Both the position numbers and the translations under genes were made by a program. DNA of 59,000 nt from Glandiceps talaboti. Its lineage: Eukaryota > Hemichordata > Enteropneusta > Spengelidae. The stretch is from assembly GCF_964340395.1 (NCBI RefSeq), contig NC_135552.1:26115681-26174680 (forward strand). Direction: 5' to 3'. The notes beneath the pieces are model-generated. The model was not told where the DNA came from, ran no database searches, and worked only from the letters and a program-made list of their open reading frames with translations. This document shows, in pieces, positions 12,925 to 58,482 of the stretch (positions are counted from its first letter, which is position 1; the number at the start of each line of letters is the position of its first letter).

Positions 12925-13138
12925 CTGTAGACACCTACTGTGGATGTCAACTCCAAGATCTACAAGTTACTTGGCTATACCTGTAGACCCAGGAGTGGAT
13001 GTCAACTCCAAGATCTACAAGTTACTTGGCTATACCTGTAGACCCAGGAGTGGATGTCTACTCCAAGATCTACAAGTTACTTGGCTATACCTGTAGACCC
13101 AGGAGTGGATGTCTACTCCAAGATCTACAAGTTACTTG
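12925..13138. repeat. 55-bp tandem repeat, about four copies
   Basis: The unit begins CTGTAGACCCAGGAGTGGAT and ends ACTTGGCTATAC. Copies start at 12925, 12981, 13036 and 13091. It lies within about 0.5 kb of the stop codon of the minus-strand gene and so may be in its 3' UTR. Confidence 0.93.
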
Positions 13139-13433
13139 ATTACATCAGTGATTACATTAGTCATTTTAACAACACCATTGATGTACCTATAGTTATCTCA
13201 TTCATCCTATTAATTTACTACCAATTTTAATAAACAATTACCTAATCAGGAACTGAAATTACAGAAACCTTCAAATTCTGAAAATTGTTAAACATTTCAT
13301 AGTACTCAATCAGCAAAAAAAAATCACACAAAGATCTATACATATGTTAAATCTATTCTATAATTCTCATAAAGTTATATCATTCATTGATTAATTATCT
13401 TAGACAAGACTGTTATTACCTAAGCCAAGATTG

Positions 13434-46019
<32,586 letters not shown>

Positions 46020-48985
46020 GGCGACTATTACATCAATACTACAACATCAATGGACTGAAATACTTTGTGAAGTAAATCACACAATGTTGATATCTCCGGT
46101 ATCAGCCCAAGTATGCTGTGGTTATTTATGGTTATATCATACACATATACAGTTCTCTTGTGTCATATATCACATTACACTTTTTTATATTTAGTGGTTG
46201 TCAGAATACATGGATAGTTGACACAAATATCTCTTCATATTATTAATTCACCGAGGTTATCTTCATCAATTTTAACGTCATATTTCTGTACCATCATCAC
46301 AGAACATTTCTATGATTATATTTTAAGCCTATCATGTACTATTACATAACATTCCCCACTGGCTGCACTTGTATATTCCAAGATATCAAACACATGGGTC
46401 CATTCTGTTATGCAACTTTCTGCATGCTTGTGCAGGGAATACCAGAATGATTCATAGATAATCTCTTCGATATCCATACAATAATTAGGATGAAATTTAA
46501 ATATCTGCAATGTCTATCGGTATGTATGTACTTGTTGACAAATTTAGCTGTTGTTCATTAATAGCAATGAAGACTTAATAGTTAAGTAAGAGACTTTAAT
46601 TGTATACATTGAGTGACCAGTTAGAAAATTTGGAACTTTCCGTTGTTTGTATAATTTATGCATGGGTTAACCATCAATCAGATATTGGGTTAATGTATTC
46701 ACTTGTGGAGTTGTAGAGTTGTCAATATTTAGTTACATTGTATCAATCACAGTCATTGGGTATTGTAGTTGAATTCTCTTTTCTCTGTAGTTGATGATAA
46801 TCAACCTACATGGTTGACACTTAACCGATTCGTGTTGATTTGTGTCTATACTGTCACATAACAGGCCTCCAGCACTACATGTAGTTACGGCATCAGTTTC
46901 ACACCCCATCTATATCCACTGCATCCACTTTCCGTTGTAATTCACTTTTCCTTTCAAATTGATATCAGTCCAATAGTTATGAGATCCACTCCACAAAACT
47001 CAGTTGGTTGAAGTCTACAGTATTTTCACACAGTTTGAAGATGTGTGGGTAATCCTTTGTAAACATGGATGTAATATTTTTAGAATCCCATATCAGCTAC
47101 AGCACTAATCCTGGTGGTACTGGTGGTGGTGGTGTATCACATGCATGAACCCAACTAGTTGAATACCATGTGTATGTTTGAAAATATTCCTCAGACTGTC
47201 CTAGCTTCAGCTGAAAAAAACTCTGATTTCAATAACTCCAGAGAAAATACATGACAGTTATGCCATCGATATGTGACATATCTCACCACTATGAAGGCAC
47301 ACTTATTCTGTATGTAATGATAGTTATCGAAATTATAATTCACGAGTAAACCTAGGTCATGGCACTGCAGGGGGTCTTATTGCCTTGGTTCCAGCTTCAT
47401 CAGAGTATAAAATGGATAATAATGAGGACAGACTGTGGCCCTGTATACTGAATATTCTAACATTTATGTTATTGCATACAAGTGCAGGCAGGGACACATG
47501 GATGCAGGTACATGTATCTAGGCATCTGTTGCTTTCGATGCAGAGTAGCTATCCGTGGTAAAATTTACGGCATCAAGCAACACATTCAATATCATACATG
47601 TCTCATCCTGTTCATGTGTATCTATATGTTCATCTGTATAAATCAATATATATGCCGAATGTAGCTTACACTTGTATGGAAGACCAGGTAGGTGAAAATG
47701 TCATTATTTTTGGTGGAAAAGAAGACAAGTCTGTGGTCATCATAAACTAATACAAGTAGAAAACCACGCACTGGAAACTTTAGTGTAATGCATGCAACAT
47801 CTCATTTTTCATAATTTCTCTCATTTTTGTGTGGAAAGTATGCAATAACCCTGTATGATGCTTTGTTCTGCATAAATATAGAACTTACTGGTACATGGTG
47901 AATGCATCCTCAATCATTTATACACATGTGACTGAAATCTATCTGTTTTCTCCTAAACTCGGCTTTAATGTTATGTACAGTCTACCATCACTGGCGTGGC
48001 ACAATACATGTTTTGGGGCAGCTTCATGCAATTTGCCACGTTCACAGTTTGCATCCAGCTGTTACAATTACTTACAATTGATCACACTCTTTCACTTTTT
48101 ATTGGTTACTTGTTGCAATATTGTCTATTGTTATGCTAATAATCCACTATAATGTAAAAACAAAACAACAAAAGCACTATTCTGCATAAAAAAACCAGTG
48201 TATTTACCAGAATCTACAATGACACAGAAAGCTACCTGCCAGCAGATTTGACCAATGTAAATCGTAGCGGTTGATCCTGATGACAATGCTTAACTGTTGA
48301 ATACATCTAAAAACCATTGTTGCACACCAGATTTTTATTGACAACATGTAAAATTACAAAATCATTAATCATATTTACATTGTTGAAACCATCTGTTGAA
48401 GTGCAGCTTACAACCGGATAATACAAGTGTATTTAAAGTATCATATTCTAATTTTTTGGGTCTGAAAACATGATATAAATAGCTTTTCTGGGTCAAAAAA
48501 TAGCTTACTCCATACTTCTTTTTACTGTTTTTTTTTTTGTAATAGATATCTAGTTATTTACATAAAAAATGTGATAAAATACACATTTTAGAAATCGTTA
48601 TTATGTAATTTATTGTATCATTATTTATTATCATTACATTGTTATCCATACAATTATTTTAACTATTACATTATTTTGGTTGTGTTGTACAGTTTTCAAT
48701 TCTAAATCTCTTTCTGACAACTGACATATTTGCTACTAACCATTCAATTCTTGTAATCTTTTTTTTTTGCTAAAATTGCCATGGTTGTTGACAAAAGTAG
48801 ACACAGAAGTAGAAATTGATGTCACAGAATGTTAGTGCACACTGGGTACACATTTCTGACAATTTCATTGATTGTTCTAACCAGTCATGATGCCACTTTT
48901 AAAGCATTTGACTTCACTCACTAAGAAATAACATTATACAGAACTACATGTATATGGGTTAGTGGTATACCAGTATTTGATTATG

Positions 48986-51900
48986 TTGGGGGCGCGAACT
49001 GTACGCTGACCCTGGCACAGGCTCTTACTATTTCGTATCAGTATCCAATTGTTGTCGAGTTTTTCTTCCCAGTTTTTCGTAATGATGTACATGAATATGT
49101 GTAGAAGAGGTCTTGTGATTTTTGGAATTGTGTGTCTTGTCCTAAGTTTAATCTCACCAACTTTCGGAAAGGACTCAGAAGCGAGCTACAAACATCATGG
49201 CAGCCCTATTGTCTACACCCGTGAGATGCTTCTCAGTCTACGGCATACTGGAAAACACGCCGTAGTGGACGTGGAAGTGAACGAGTTTAATGCCACTTTG
49301 CGGAAAAGATCAGGTAACAGTAAAAAACGGGGCTCTAGAGGCGGTGTAAAGAACAGGATAAAGAGAAGAGGGTGTCGACTTCCCTTACCGGCGATAACTT
49401 TCTCAAATATTAGATCATTGCATAATAAGATGGACGAACTTTCTGCCCAGGTGAAATATGACGGGGATTATCGAAGGAGTAGCTTGTTGTGTTTTACTGA
49501 AACATGGTTAAAAGAAGATTCACCTGACATAGATCTTGAGGGGTTTACTTGTATTCGCCATGATAGAGACAAGGAAAAAACTGGAAAAAGCATAGGTGGA
49601 GGACTTTGTATTTTTGTTAATGACAACTGGTCAAACAACTACACTATTCGCGAAACTGTGAGTACAAAAGATCTTGAAATCCTAACAGTTTCATTCAGAC
49701 CCTACTATTTGCCCCGGGAATTCGGACAGGTGACGGTAATACTTGTGTATGTACCTGGTCCAGACAATACAGCAGCAGCCGAGCGCATAGCGCAGAGTTA
49801 TAATGCAGCTGTTAATCGATCAGTCGACCAACCCGTCTTCATTCTCGGCGACTTTAACATGTGTGACATCAGTAGTCAACTGCCTAATTTGCAGCAATAT
49901 GTGACATGTTCAACACGTCTGAATCGCACCTTGGACAAGTGCTACGGTAACATCAGTGATGCCTTTTCTGTCAGAAGTGCGCACCCACTTGGTCGGTCTG
50001 ATCATGACGTCATCCATCTTCTTCCAAAATACAGGCAGAAATTGAAGACTTCAAGACCAAAGACAAAGGTTATAAAACATTGGACATCTGATAGTGTAGA
50101 AATACTGCAAGCATGTTTTGAGTGTACGGACTGGTCAATGTTTTTCGACAGTTGCTCAGATAAAGAAGAACTAAGTGATACCATAATTTCATACATTAAA
50201 TTTTGCGAAGATTCTTTCATTGGAACAAAAACTATACAGGTGTTTGCAAATACCAAACCATGGGTACGTAAAGATCTGCGTAGTCAGTTGGCAGAAATTA
50301 GGAAAGCGTTTAAACAGAGTGATACGATTAAGGTCAGAGAACAACGTAAAGTGTTTAGAAGTATGGTTAAGCAAGCTAAAATTGATTACAAGAATAAGGT
50401 TGAAGACAATCTCAGTAAAGGTAAAGCAAAAGATGCCTGGAAAGGCCTTAATACGATTATGGGTAAGAATCAGAAGACGAAGGGAATAAGTACTGATGAC
50501 CCCCTAGGTTTTGCAAATGAATTGAATCAATTTTATGCCAGATTTGATATACATGATTTTAGGAGTGAATGTGATACTATTTCTCAATCTCTTACTCCAT
50601 CGCCAGTAACTATCGAAGAGAGAGAAGTTGCTTCTTGCTTTTTAAAACTTGATCCTTCCAAAGCCTCTGGACCAGATGGCCTGAAGGGTAAAGTTTTAAA
50701 AACATGTGCTTGGCAGTTGAGTGGAGTGTTAACCCGTCTATTTCAACTACTTTTAAACACTTGTTTCGTACCCAGATTATGGAAAATATCTAACATAATC
50801 CCTGTCCCTAAAAAACCAAATCCGAATCAATTGAATGATTACAGACCAGTTTCACTGACATCAATCCTTGCCAAATGTATGGAAAGGCTAGTTAGTAATC
50901 AGCTAAGAACGTCTGTGGCCGATCGCTTGGACCCTTTACAATTTGCTTACAAGCCCAAAAGAGGGGTAGAGGATGCTAGTGTGACTCTTATAAATCTAAT
51001 TGCCAGTCATCTCGATGACGCCTCAAACTACACTCGAATTCTATTCATGGATTTTTCTTCTGCCTTTAACACAATCCAACCCCATCTGTTGATTAAAAGG
51101 CTAATACACTTACAAGTCAATCATACAATCGTGCTTTGGATTAGGCAGTTTCTAAGCGATCGACCACAGCGTGTCCTTGTAAACGGGCATATGTCTAGTG
51201 AACTAACGTTAAATACGGGTGCTCCACAGGGATGTGTCCTGTCACCCATGCTGTTCTCAATTTACACAAACGAAGTCAGTATTTCGAATACATTGTTAAC
51301 TTTAATCAAATTTGCCGATGACATGGCGTTAGTTGCGAGACTGAAAGATGAAGATTCATTGTCAAACTACTTCCTTGAAATAGGTCATCTTTGCTCTTGG
51401 TTCAAAGATAATTTTCTTACGTTGAATATTGCAAAGACAAAAGAATTAGTTCTTGATAATCGTAGAAAGTCAGATACAATTGTACCCATTAATATTGACG
51501 GTCAAAATGTGGAAATAGTGTCATCGTTCAAGTATTTGGGTTCTCACTTAGATCAGGACCTCAATTTCAGGATAAACACCGATAGTATATACAAAAAGGC
51601 TCATCAACGCCTTTTTCTTTTGAGGAAACTCAAGAGCTTCGATGTTAGCACACATATTCTAGTTTCTGTTTATCGCTGCTGTATTGAGAGTGTTTTGACA
51701 TTTAATATTGTCTCTTGGTTTGGTCACCTTTCCGTTAGAGATAAGACAAGACTTTCGAGAATTGTGAATATGTGTAGCAGACTTGTCGGGGTAAGGTTCA
51801 CTGAGCTTGGAGATCTGTACAAACAGGCTCTCCGTAGGAAAGGTCTGTCAATTCTAAAAGACCCATCCCACCCATTATATGACAGATTTCAGTATCTGCC

Positions 51901-52221
51901 TTCAGGTCGCCGGTTGCTGGTGCCTAGGGCAAAGAAAAATATATTTAAGAAGTCGTTTGTCCCATCTGCTGTCGCTGTTTTAAACGCAAATATGCCGAAA
52001 TCACTGACAAGGAGCAGGGCTCCAACACCTGTCAGTTGAGACTTTTAGTCAGTCTTGGACAGTTTATATTCAATTTGTGTGTGTTCCGTCTTTTTACTCT
52101 GCTGTTTCTGTAAGTTGTTTTTGTCGTTATTGTCATTGTAGCCTGGTGCCGAAGGCAAATTTCCATTCTATTGGATAATAAAGTATATATTATTATTATT
52201 ATTATATTATTATATTATTAT
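48986..52221 (+). mobile_element. Non-LTR retrotransposon (LINE), probably near full length
   Basis: Contains one uninterrupted 996-codon frame, a GC-richer leader starting near GGGGGCGCGAACTGTACGCT, and a 3' UTR. The 3' UTR ends GCCGAAGGCAAATTTCC...AATAAA (52177-52182) and a TATTATT tail (52185-52221). Ending in a short tandem repeat rather than poly(A) fits CR1/Rex1/L2-type LINEs, and the protein resembles the Rex1-like group of fish and marine invertebrates. The 5' boundary is an estimate; I found no convincing target duplication. It lies antisense to the host gene. Confidence 0.8.
49049..52039 (+). CDS. LINE polyprotein: AP-endonuclease plus reverse transcriptase, 996 aa
   Basis: Drives target-primed reverse transcription of its own RNA. 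Residues about 115-330 form an endonuclease/exonuclease/phosphatase domain: ITFSNIRSLHNKMDEL (strand with N), FTETWL (catalytic E), GDFN at 267-270, and GRSDHD at 315-320 (catalytic SDH). Residues about 540-850 are the reverse transcriptase: DYRPVSLTS, FMDFSSAFNTI, NTGAPQGCVLSPMLF, and the FADD active site at 755-758. The C-terminal part has the usual LRRKGL...DPSHPLYDRF...SGRR region. All catalytic residues I can check are present and there is no stop or frameshift, so the copy looks young. An N-terminal hydrophobic segment (about residues 19-40) resembles a signal anchor. No separate ORF1 is seen. Confidence 0.9.
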   Translation: MLSSFSSQFFVMMYMNMCRRGLVIFGIVCLVLSLISPTFGKDSEASYKHHGSPIVYTREMLLSLRHTGKHAVVDVEVNEFNATLRKRSGNSKKRGSRGGVKNRIKRRGCRLPLPAITFSNIRSLHNKMDELSAQVKYDGDYRRSSLLCFTETWLKEDSPDIDLEGFTCIRHDRDKEKTGKSIGGGLCIFVNDNWSNNYTIRETVSTKDLEILTVSFRPYYLPREFGQVTVILVYVPGPDNTAAAERIAQSYNAAVNRSVDQPVFILGDFNMCDISSQLPNLQQYVTCSTRLNRTLDKCYGNISDAFSVRSAHPLGRSDHDVIHLLPKYRQKLKTSRPKTKVIKHWTSDSVEILQACFECTDWSMFFDSCSDKEELSDTIISYIKFCEDSFIGTKTIQVFANTKPWVRKDLRSQLAEIRKAFKQSDTIKVREQRKVFRSMVKQAKIDYKNKVEDNLSKGKAKDAWKGLNTIMGKNQKTKGISTDDPLGFANELNQFYARFDIHDFRSECDTISQSLTPSPVTIEEREVASCFLKLDPSKASGPDGLKGKVLKTCAWQLSGVLTRLFQLLLNTCFVPRLWKISNIIPVPKKPNPNQLNDYRPVSLTSILAKCMERLVSNQLRTSVADRLDPLQFAYKPKRGVEDASVTLINLIASHLDDASNYTRILFMDFSSAFNTIQPHLLIKRLIHLQVNHTIVLWIRQFLSDRPQRVLVNGHMSSELTLNTGAPQGCVLSPMLFSIYTNEVSISNTLLTLIKFADDMALVARLKDEDSLSNYFLEIGHLCSWFKDNFLTLNIAKTKELVLDNRRKSDTIVPINIDGQNVEIVSSFKYLGSHLDQDLNFRINTDSIYKKAHQRLFLLRKLKSFDVSTHILVSVYRCCIESVLTFNIVSWFGHLSVRDKTRLSRIVNMCSRLVGVRFTELGDLYKQALRRKGLSILKDPSHPLYDRFQYLPSGRRLLVPRAKKNIFKKSFVPSAVAVLNANMPKSLTRSRAPTPVS

Positions 52222-52745
52222 TTGGTGATTGCTGTCTTAAGACAGACAAAATGAGATATAACGTAAACCAGTGGTACAAATGTCATTTTTACAAAGAATG
52301 AGATCAGGTCAATAAAAACAAAAGTATTACTTTTTTCAAAGTATAAATGATTGAAATAATTCTCATTGTAGTTAATCCCCTGTGGTATCCACATCTCAAT
52401 GTCAGAGATCAAGTCATAATTTAACGTCTGACAAAAGAGATTGAGACTGCATTACCGCTACATACATATATACATAACATGTAGGAACAGGTACATGGTA
52501 AAATTAAAATTTTATGAACAAATCTTTATTAAAATTAAGATTAGTTTAATTTTATTTGAAATTTTAGATCAGATATAATTAAGCTAGTGGATTTTGTAGC
52601 CAATTTGATGCACAACTTTCACAGAGTACTTACTATTGGTACACCAAAATTTGGTGTCCCCTATCCCTTACTGGGTGATGACTCAAGAAATCCCAGTTTT
52701 CATCATTTTGATCCAAGTGTTTGCCTTTCATTAAACTAAAAAATA

Positions 52746-53588
52746 AGAGGGTATACGGTATACATTGTAGGATAGAGGGTATATGGTATACATTGTAGGA
52801 TAGTGGATATATCGTATACATTGTAGGATAGAGGGTATTTGGTATACATTGTAGGATAGAGGGTGTATGGTATACATTGTAGGATAGAGGGTATATGGTA
52901 TACATTGTAGGATAGAGGGTGTATGGTATACATTGTAGGATAGAGGGTATATGGTATACATTGTAGGATAGAGGGTATATGGTATACATTGTAGGATAGA
53001 GGGTATATGGTATACATTGTAGGATAGAGGGTATATGGTATACATTGTAGGATAGAGGGTATATGGTATACATTGTAGGATAGAGGGTATATGGTATACA
53101 TTGTAGGATAGAGGGTATATGGTATACATTGTAGGATAGAGGGTGTATGGTATACATTGTAGGATAGAGGGTATATGGTATACATTGTAGGATAGAGGGT
53201 GTATGGTATACATTGTAGGATAGAGGGTATTTGGTATACATTGTAGGATAGAGGGTATATGGTATACATTGTAGGATAGAGGGTATATGGTATACATTGT
53301 AGGATAGAGGGTATATGGTATACATTGTAGGATAGAGGGTATATGGTATACATTGTAGGATAGAGGGTATATGGTATACATTGTAGGATAGAGGGTATAT
53401 GGTATACATTGTAGGATAGAGGGTATATGGTATACATTGTAGGATAGAGGGTATATGGTATACATTGTAGGATAGAGGGTGTATGGTATACATTGTAGGA
53501 TAGAGGGTATATGGTATACATTGTAGGATAGAGGGTATATGGTATACATTGTAGGATAGAGGGTGTATATTGTAGGATAGAGGGTGTA
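52746..53588. repeat. 28-bp minisatellite, about 30 copies
   Basis: Unit GGTATACATTGTAGGATAGA plus GGGTATAT, with G/A and T/A variants in places. Because 28 is not a multiple of three and the minus strand lacks stops, all three minus frames stay open for over 270 codons. These are not genes. Confidence 0.97.
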
Positions 53589-53989
53589 TATTTGTTCATT
53601 ATTACACTAATTTATTAATGGATAGACAAAATCATGTCACTGCCTTGCTGCATGCCCCAGCCTTGCCCCAGAACAACTGAAATCCTCTTTCTAGCAGGGG
53701 GCTATTCAAATTTGTTTGTACACACAAGTTGGGCAAAATAGGCTTAAATCAACATATTGAAAGATTAGACTGTATTTCTTTGACATACACTGCTACATAT
53801 ACATAATGTAAGTTGTCAAATTACAAGCTACCACTAAAACCATGCTGTTGTTTTCATGGACTCTAAGCACTGAGCACTGAGCACTTTACAACAAAGCCAG
53901 CTAATCAACCATGAAAGTGTTTACACCTCAAGGATATAATTACATGATGAATAGAGTATAGAATGACTTATACAAAAAGACTGTTACAT

Positions 53990-54300
53990 TGGTATGTAGT
54001 GGTATGTATGTAGTGGTATATACAATGTAGTGATATGTAGTGGTATGTACAATGTACAATGTAGTGATATGTAGTGGTATGTACAATGTAGCGATATGTA
54101 GTGGTATATACAATGTAGTGGTGTGTAGTGGTATGTACAATGTAGTGATATGTAGTGGTATATACATTGTAGCGATATGTAGTGGTATATACAATGTAGT
54201 GGTGTGTAGTGGTATGTAGTGGTATGTAGTGGTATGTAGTGATATGTAGTGGTATGTACAATGTAGTGGCATGTAGTGGTATATACAATATAGTGGTATG
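53990..54300. repeat. Degenerate TAGTGGTATGTA(CAATG) array
   Basis: Irregular units of GTAGTGGTATGT, GTAGTGATAT and ACAATG. Long His/Tyr/Thr-rich minus frames are artefacts. Confidence 0.93.
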
Positions 54301-54781
54301 CTGAGAATACAGTGGTAATATATAAATATGTAGTGTTACAAAGCATAATATTAATAAGGGTGTGCATAAGGGTGTACCATATAACTGTATATGCAACCCT
54401 TACCAGTTTCACGGAAGACATGTCCAAAACAAATACTCAATAAGAATTTGTCATTTGAAGTGTTTCTATTTAGTATTAGTAATTAAATGGCCACTTTTGT
54501 GTAACAAACGTGATGTTATCATTCAAGTACAGTCAATTGTTAGCTTACAATCAAAAATTTCTGAGGCTGATTACATTTTATAATTAATAACACACTACAT
54601 TGTACAAAATGCACTGACAAATGTGTCCTTCAAGGTCAACACCATTAGGAATTGGGTCAGATGTTCATTGCAAATATACTTTCACAATAATGAGGTAAAA
54701 GAGACTTGTAGTTTAGACTGCAAAAAATGCTAATTGGTATATGCCTTTTAATTACTTGCCATGTTAATTAAACTAATAGTT

Positions 54782-54975
54782 TAAAGGCCCAGTTTAGAGT
54801 AAGATTAAAATTTTGGTGTGAAAACAGACAAACTTGCCCAGTAGAGCAGCTGAGCTGATAGAATACGTTTGTTATGAACAAAAAAAAATGATTCATTTCA
54901 ATCCTCACAGCTCGTTCCAATGATCAAATAACACAAACATGAAAACCTGGGATTGAAACCCTGGTCTTTGACAGG
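54782..54975 (-). repeat. Interspersed SINE-like repeat, copy 3
   Basis: The minus strand begins AAAGACCAGGGTTTCAATCC, then CAGGTTTTCATG, ATCATTTTTTTTTGTTC and AATTTTAATCTTA. Matches the family at 11712. Confidence 0.6.
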
Positions 54976-55149
54976 AACACTAATAACGACAATTTTTTTC
55001 AGTATAATATGCACATGTAGTCTGTAGAAAATGAGTTCAAACTAACTATAAATAACAATAAGACGAGACAGCCATTATGTATAGGTATTTATAGAACATG
55101 TAGTATACAGTGTATACTGTACAGATATGGACAAGCTGTGAACATTTGA

Positions 55150-55390
55150 ATCAGGAATATTTGATCTTCACGATATTTAAATTTTGGAGTTTTCTCATTC
55201 ATTTATTTAGTTATTAATAATTAATACTTATTTGTAAAAACTATTAATCAGGAGTGTTTGACCTTAAGGATGAATTTACAAGTTTTTTCATTATTACAAT
55301 TATTTATTTATTTGTAAAATATATTTATACATTGTTCATATATTTAATTATTTATAAATCTATTAATGAGGAATATGTGACATACATGTA
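55150..55390. repeat. AT-rich degenerate tandem repeat, about 115-bp period
   Basis: Three diverged units contain AATCAGGAATATTTGA, ATTATTTATTTATTTGTAAA and CTATTAATNAGGANTNT. Confidence 0.6.
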
Positions 55391-56639
55391 GATACATACA
55401 AATTCTGTGGGTTTCACTTTTTTAAATAGTTATTCATTTGTAACCCTATTGTTGTTTTTCATACACCTTTCATGTACCCTCACAACTATATGACTAATGA
55501 GTGAAATTAATTACTTTCGTTTTAATTAAAATTAATTTTGAACTTAATATCCCAGGTATGATGATTTGCTTAATTCAAATATCAAATGCAGAGAATAAAT
55601 TGATATTTGATAGAAGGATTGATGCATGCTGACAGGAATTTATCTTGTGTGTTGAAAATGAAGGCTATCACTGACCTAAACATCATGATAAACTCAGCCA
55701 AATTTTTCAAAAGCTTACTAACGGAGTCCAACAGATGCAAAGTACAGAAATTCTCAAAAACAAAATGTTGACATTTCACATTTACACAACTGAAAAGTGT
55801 GTGTGACCTTTTGAGAATGGTTTCAGTACAAACACATACCACTGAGATGACAGAGAAGCAACAACTTCAACCAGTCTACCTAGCAAGTTCTCTACAATTT
55901 ATATAATTACACTGAAATACTTAACATGTGCAATGTTATTACCATGCCAACAACTGCTACCACCTTTGGAGTTCAAACTTCTAATAAAATGTCACTCTAG
56001 TGGTAACTATGGTAACAGATAAACAAGGGAGAAAAATGTTTGATATTACTATTACATGGGTTAATCATATATGAATGTTTAAAATATTATTTATTACAAC
56101 CAAGCAAGACATATTTTGCATATAATTAATGATTTAGTACGTTGTATTTCAAGCTGTCACTATACATGGATTTGAAGAGCGCCACCATTTGGCACAAATG
56201 AGAAAGTTGAAACAAACCTTCCACGTCTTAAGTTCACAATATGGTTTTCTCTTAAAGATTATGACGATTACATCCTGTGGCCTACAAGAAGTCCAAATGT
56301 TCTTACCTCTTTTTGCCTCATAATTCTAGCAATCCTGACTACAATATATATTTGACGATGTTATAGGTCAAGCCTACAAGCATACATCATACAAAATATT
56401 ACAAGTAATAAAGTTATCTGTATGTGAACTGAAACCACACAAGCACATAATAAATATAATGGTTTATTTTTTATGTTCTACCCAACTACATGTACATGTA
56501 TTTTGTGAAGCTCTCATATTACACATGTGTTTATAGAATGACAGTCTTGCATGTCATCATCTTTCACAGTAACATACAGTATCATTATGTATACCCTACC
56601 ACAACTGTAAATAAACAGGCTTACAATTTAGGTGTGGAA

Positions 56640-56795
56640 AAGTGTTTCCTGGCAGAGCCTTAGAAAAGTTGGTCTGGAACAAAAATGATCCTAGTACATG
56701 TGTAATGCACTTTTATGCAATGTGTCCAATGATGAGACAACACAGATTAACATAATGATCTGGGATTGAATACTTGGCCTTTAAATAACTATCTA
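56640..56795 (-). repeat. Interspersed SINE-like repeat, copy 4
   Basis: The minus strand begins AAAGGCCAAGTATTCAATCC, then GGATCATTTTTGTTCCAGAC, CAACTTTTCTAAG, CTGCCAG and CACACCTAAATTGTAA. Confidence 0.6.
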
Positions 56796-58215
56796 TCTGC
56801 AGCCACACCCTGGATTTATATTTCACACCATGTCAACAGACTCCACAGTTCACTTTCAGCAGTAAAGAATTAATATTTCATTTTTACTTGTTTTTCAATC
56901 ATCTACAACATACTAACTTACTATTGTAAGTCTGTAAGACATGACATGTCATGCCATCCTATCAGATACCACTTCAATTGAAACATATGCCTGGTTATGG
57001 TTGAACAACACGACATATCTTCCACAGCGTAGTACCTTAAAAGTTACACAGTAACCATAATATGAAGAAAATCAATTCTAGGAAATTGACCTTTTAAGTT
57101 TATAACATTTTCTGGTTTTCACCAAGTGTTACACAATATGCTAGTCAAATACAACTCAATTATCAGCTTGTAAAATTATATTTCATAATGCGAGGAGGAT
57201 ATACATGTACACAATAATATGCCATTGCTTCATGAAATGTTAGTAATCCACAGAAGGATGGCAAGACTCAAGAGTGTATTTAGGCCAACACGCCAAAACA
57301 ACTTTACTGTCTCTACTGCAATGATAAAGGAAGCTGAATTGTGATGAGGAAATATCACAGGGAAATATTTCCACTGAAGAGGAAATAATTCAAGGAATTG
57401 CAATGTTGAAACCTATCATTTTCAAGATTATGTGTAAATTCCAAGCACAATGTCAATCCATGTTTCATATGTGTATTTCAAGAACTATCATGAAGATCAA
57501 AGTTTGACAGGATTACAGTGTGCTAATTGAGTATCTACAGAAACTAAATATGGTTTTCTTTTAAAATAGGAAAGAGAGGGTAAGGTTGTCCCACTTTGTT
57601 TTACAGTACTCTAATACAGAACATATGAAGAAATTTTTACATATGTTTAAATCTATCATTGAGAAACATTGAGAATTAACATTATTTCTCAAAAATACTA
57701 ATCTTCCATAGACCCCTATTTACATAGGGTCCTTGATTTTTCTCTACATCTTAAACATGCATAGTCTTTGCCATTATATGTAGGATATATAGAAAAACAA
57801 CAAATAATACTATTTTTCTCAACACCCCTGGGTCTAATCCATTATCCTGCACATAGGACTATGATTTTTCCGGGTATTTGAATTTCATATCCTGTTTGTG
57901 AAACATAATATTTTAACTCAACGTGTACTTTTGAAATTCATATAACTAAGTTATATGATGTGAAATTCAAAGGATTACTTCCTGATATACATGTGGTATG
58001 AATGAGAATAGAGTCTGATAGAAACTGAAACAATCTCTTTAAAATGATCACATATAATTAAGTTTTATAGGGGTTAACACTTCAAATGAGGCACTTACAT
58101 GTACTTTTCTTAATAGTAAAGATATCTGATATTAGTCATGAGATTCATACAAAAATGTAACACAAATAAACTTAAGTAATAAATGTACTTGTCTTAATGA
58201 AAGAGTGATGAGAAC

Positions 58216-58218
<3 letters not shown>

Positions 58219-58275
<57 letters not shown>

Positions 58276-58276
58276 T

Positions 58277-58358
<82 letters not shown>

Positions 58359-58392
58359 GGGAGGGAGGGAGGGAGGGAGGGAGGGAGGGAGG

Positions 58393-58477
<85 letters not shown>

Positions 58478-58482
58478 AGTAA
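58219..58482. repeat. (GA)n microsatellite with GGGA core
   Basis: About 260 bp of GA units with a central GGGAGGGA stretch (58352-58395), about 400 bp downstream of the alternative exon on the minus strand. Confidence 0.96.

Larger units (their letters stand above)
5001..13433. other. Non-coding stretch between two convergent genes
   Basis: I find no convincing gene. Frames such as 5991-6236, 8729-9178 and 9544-9741 lack family resemblance, codon structure or splice context. The stretch holds microsatellites (5434-5545, 7447-7530, 7660-7733), a G-run (6340-6372), a C-run (about 12700-12718), tandem repeats (7825-7960, 10921-11106, 12925-13138), a palindromic cluster (9908-10130) and one copy of an interspersed repeat (11712-11880). 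The part next to 13433 is probably 3' UTR of the minus-strand gene. Confidence 0.6.

Noticed and set aside
52633-53599. Three overlapping minus-strand frames of 272-287 codons (repeats of YTLYPTMYTI)
   Set aside because: They arise from a 28-bp tandem repeat that has no stop in any minus frame; no start context, splice structure or family.
53940-54427. His/Tyr/Thr-rich minus frames
   Set aside because: Products of a degenerate tandem array.
57713-57735. Another CATAGACCC palindrome (CATAGACCCCTATTTACATA, then GGGTCC)
   Set aside because: The arms are imperfect and the flanking bases are not duplicated.
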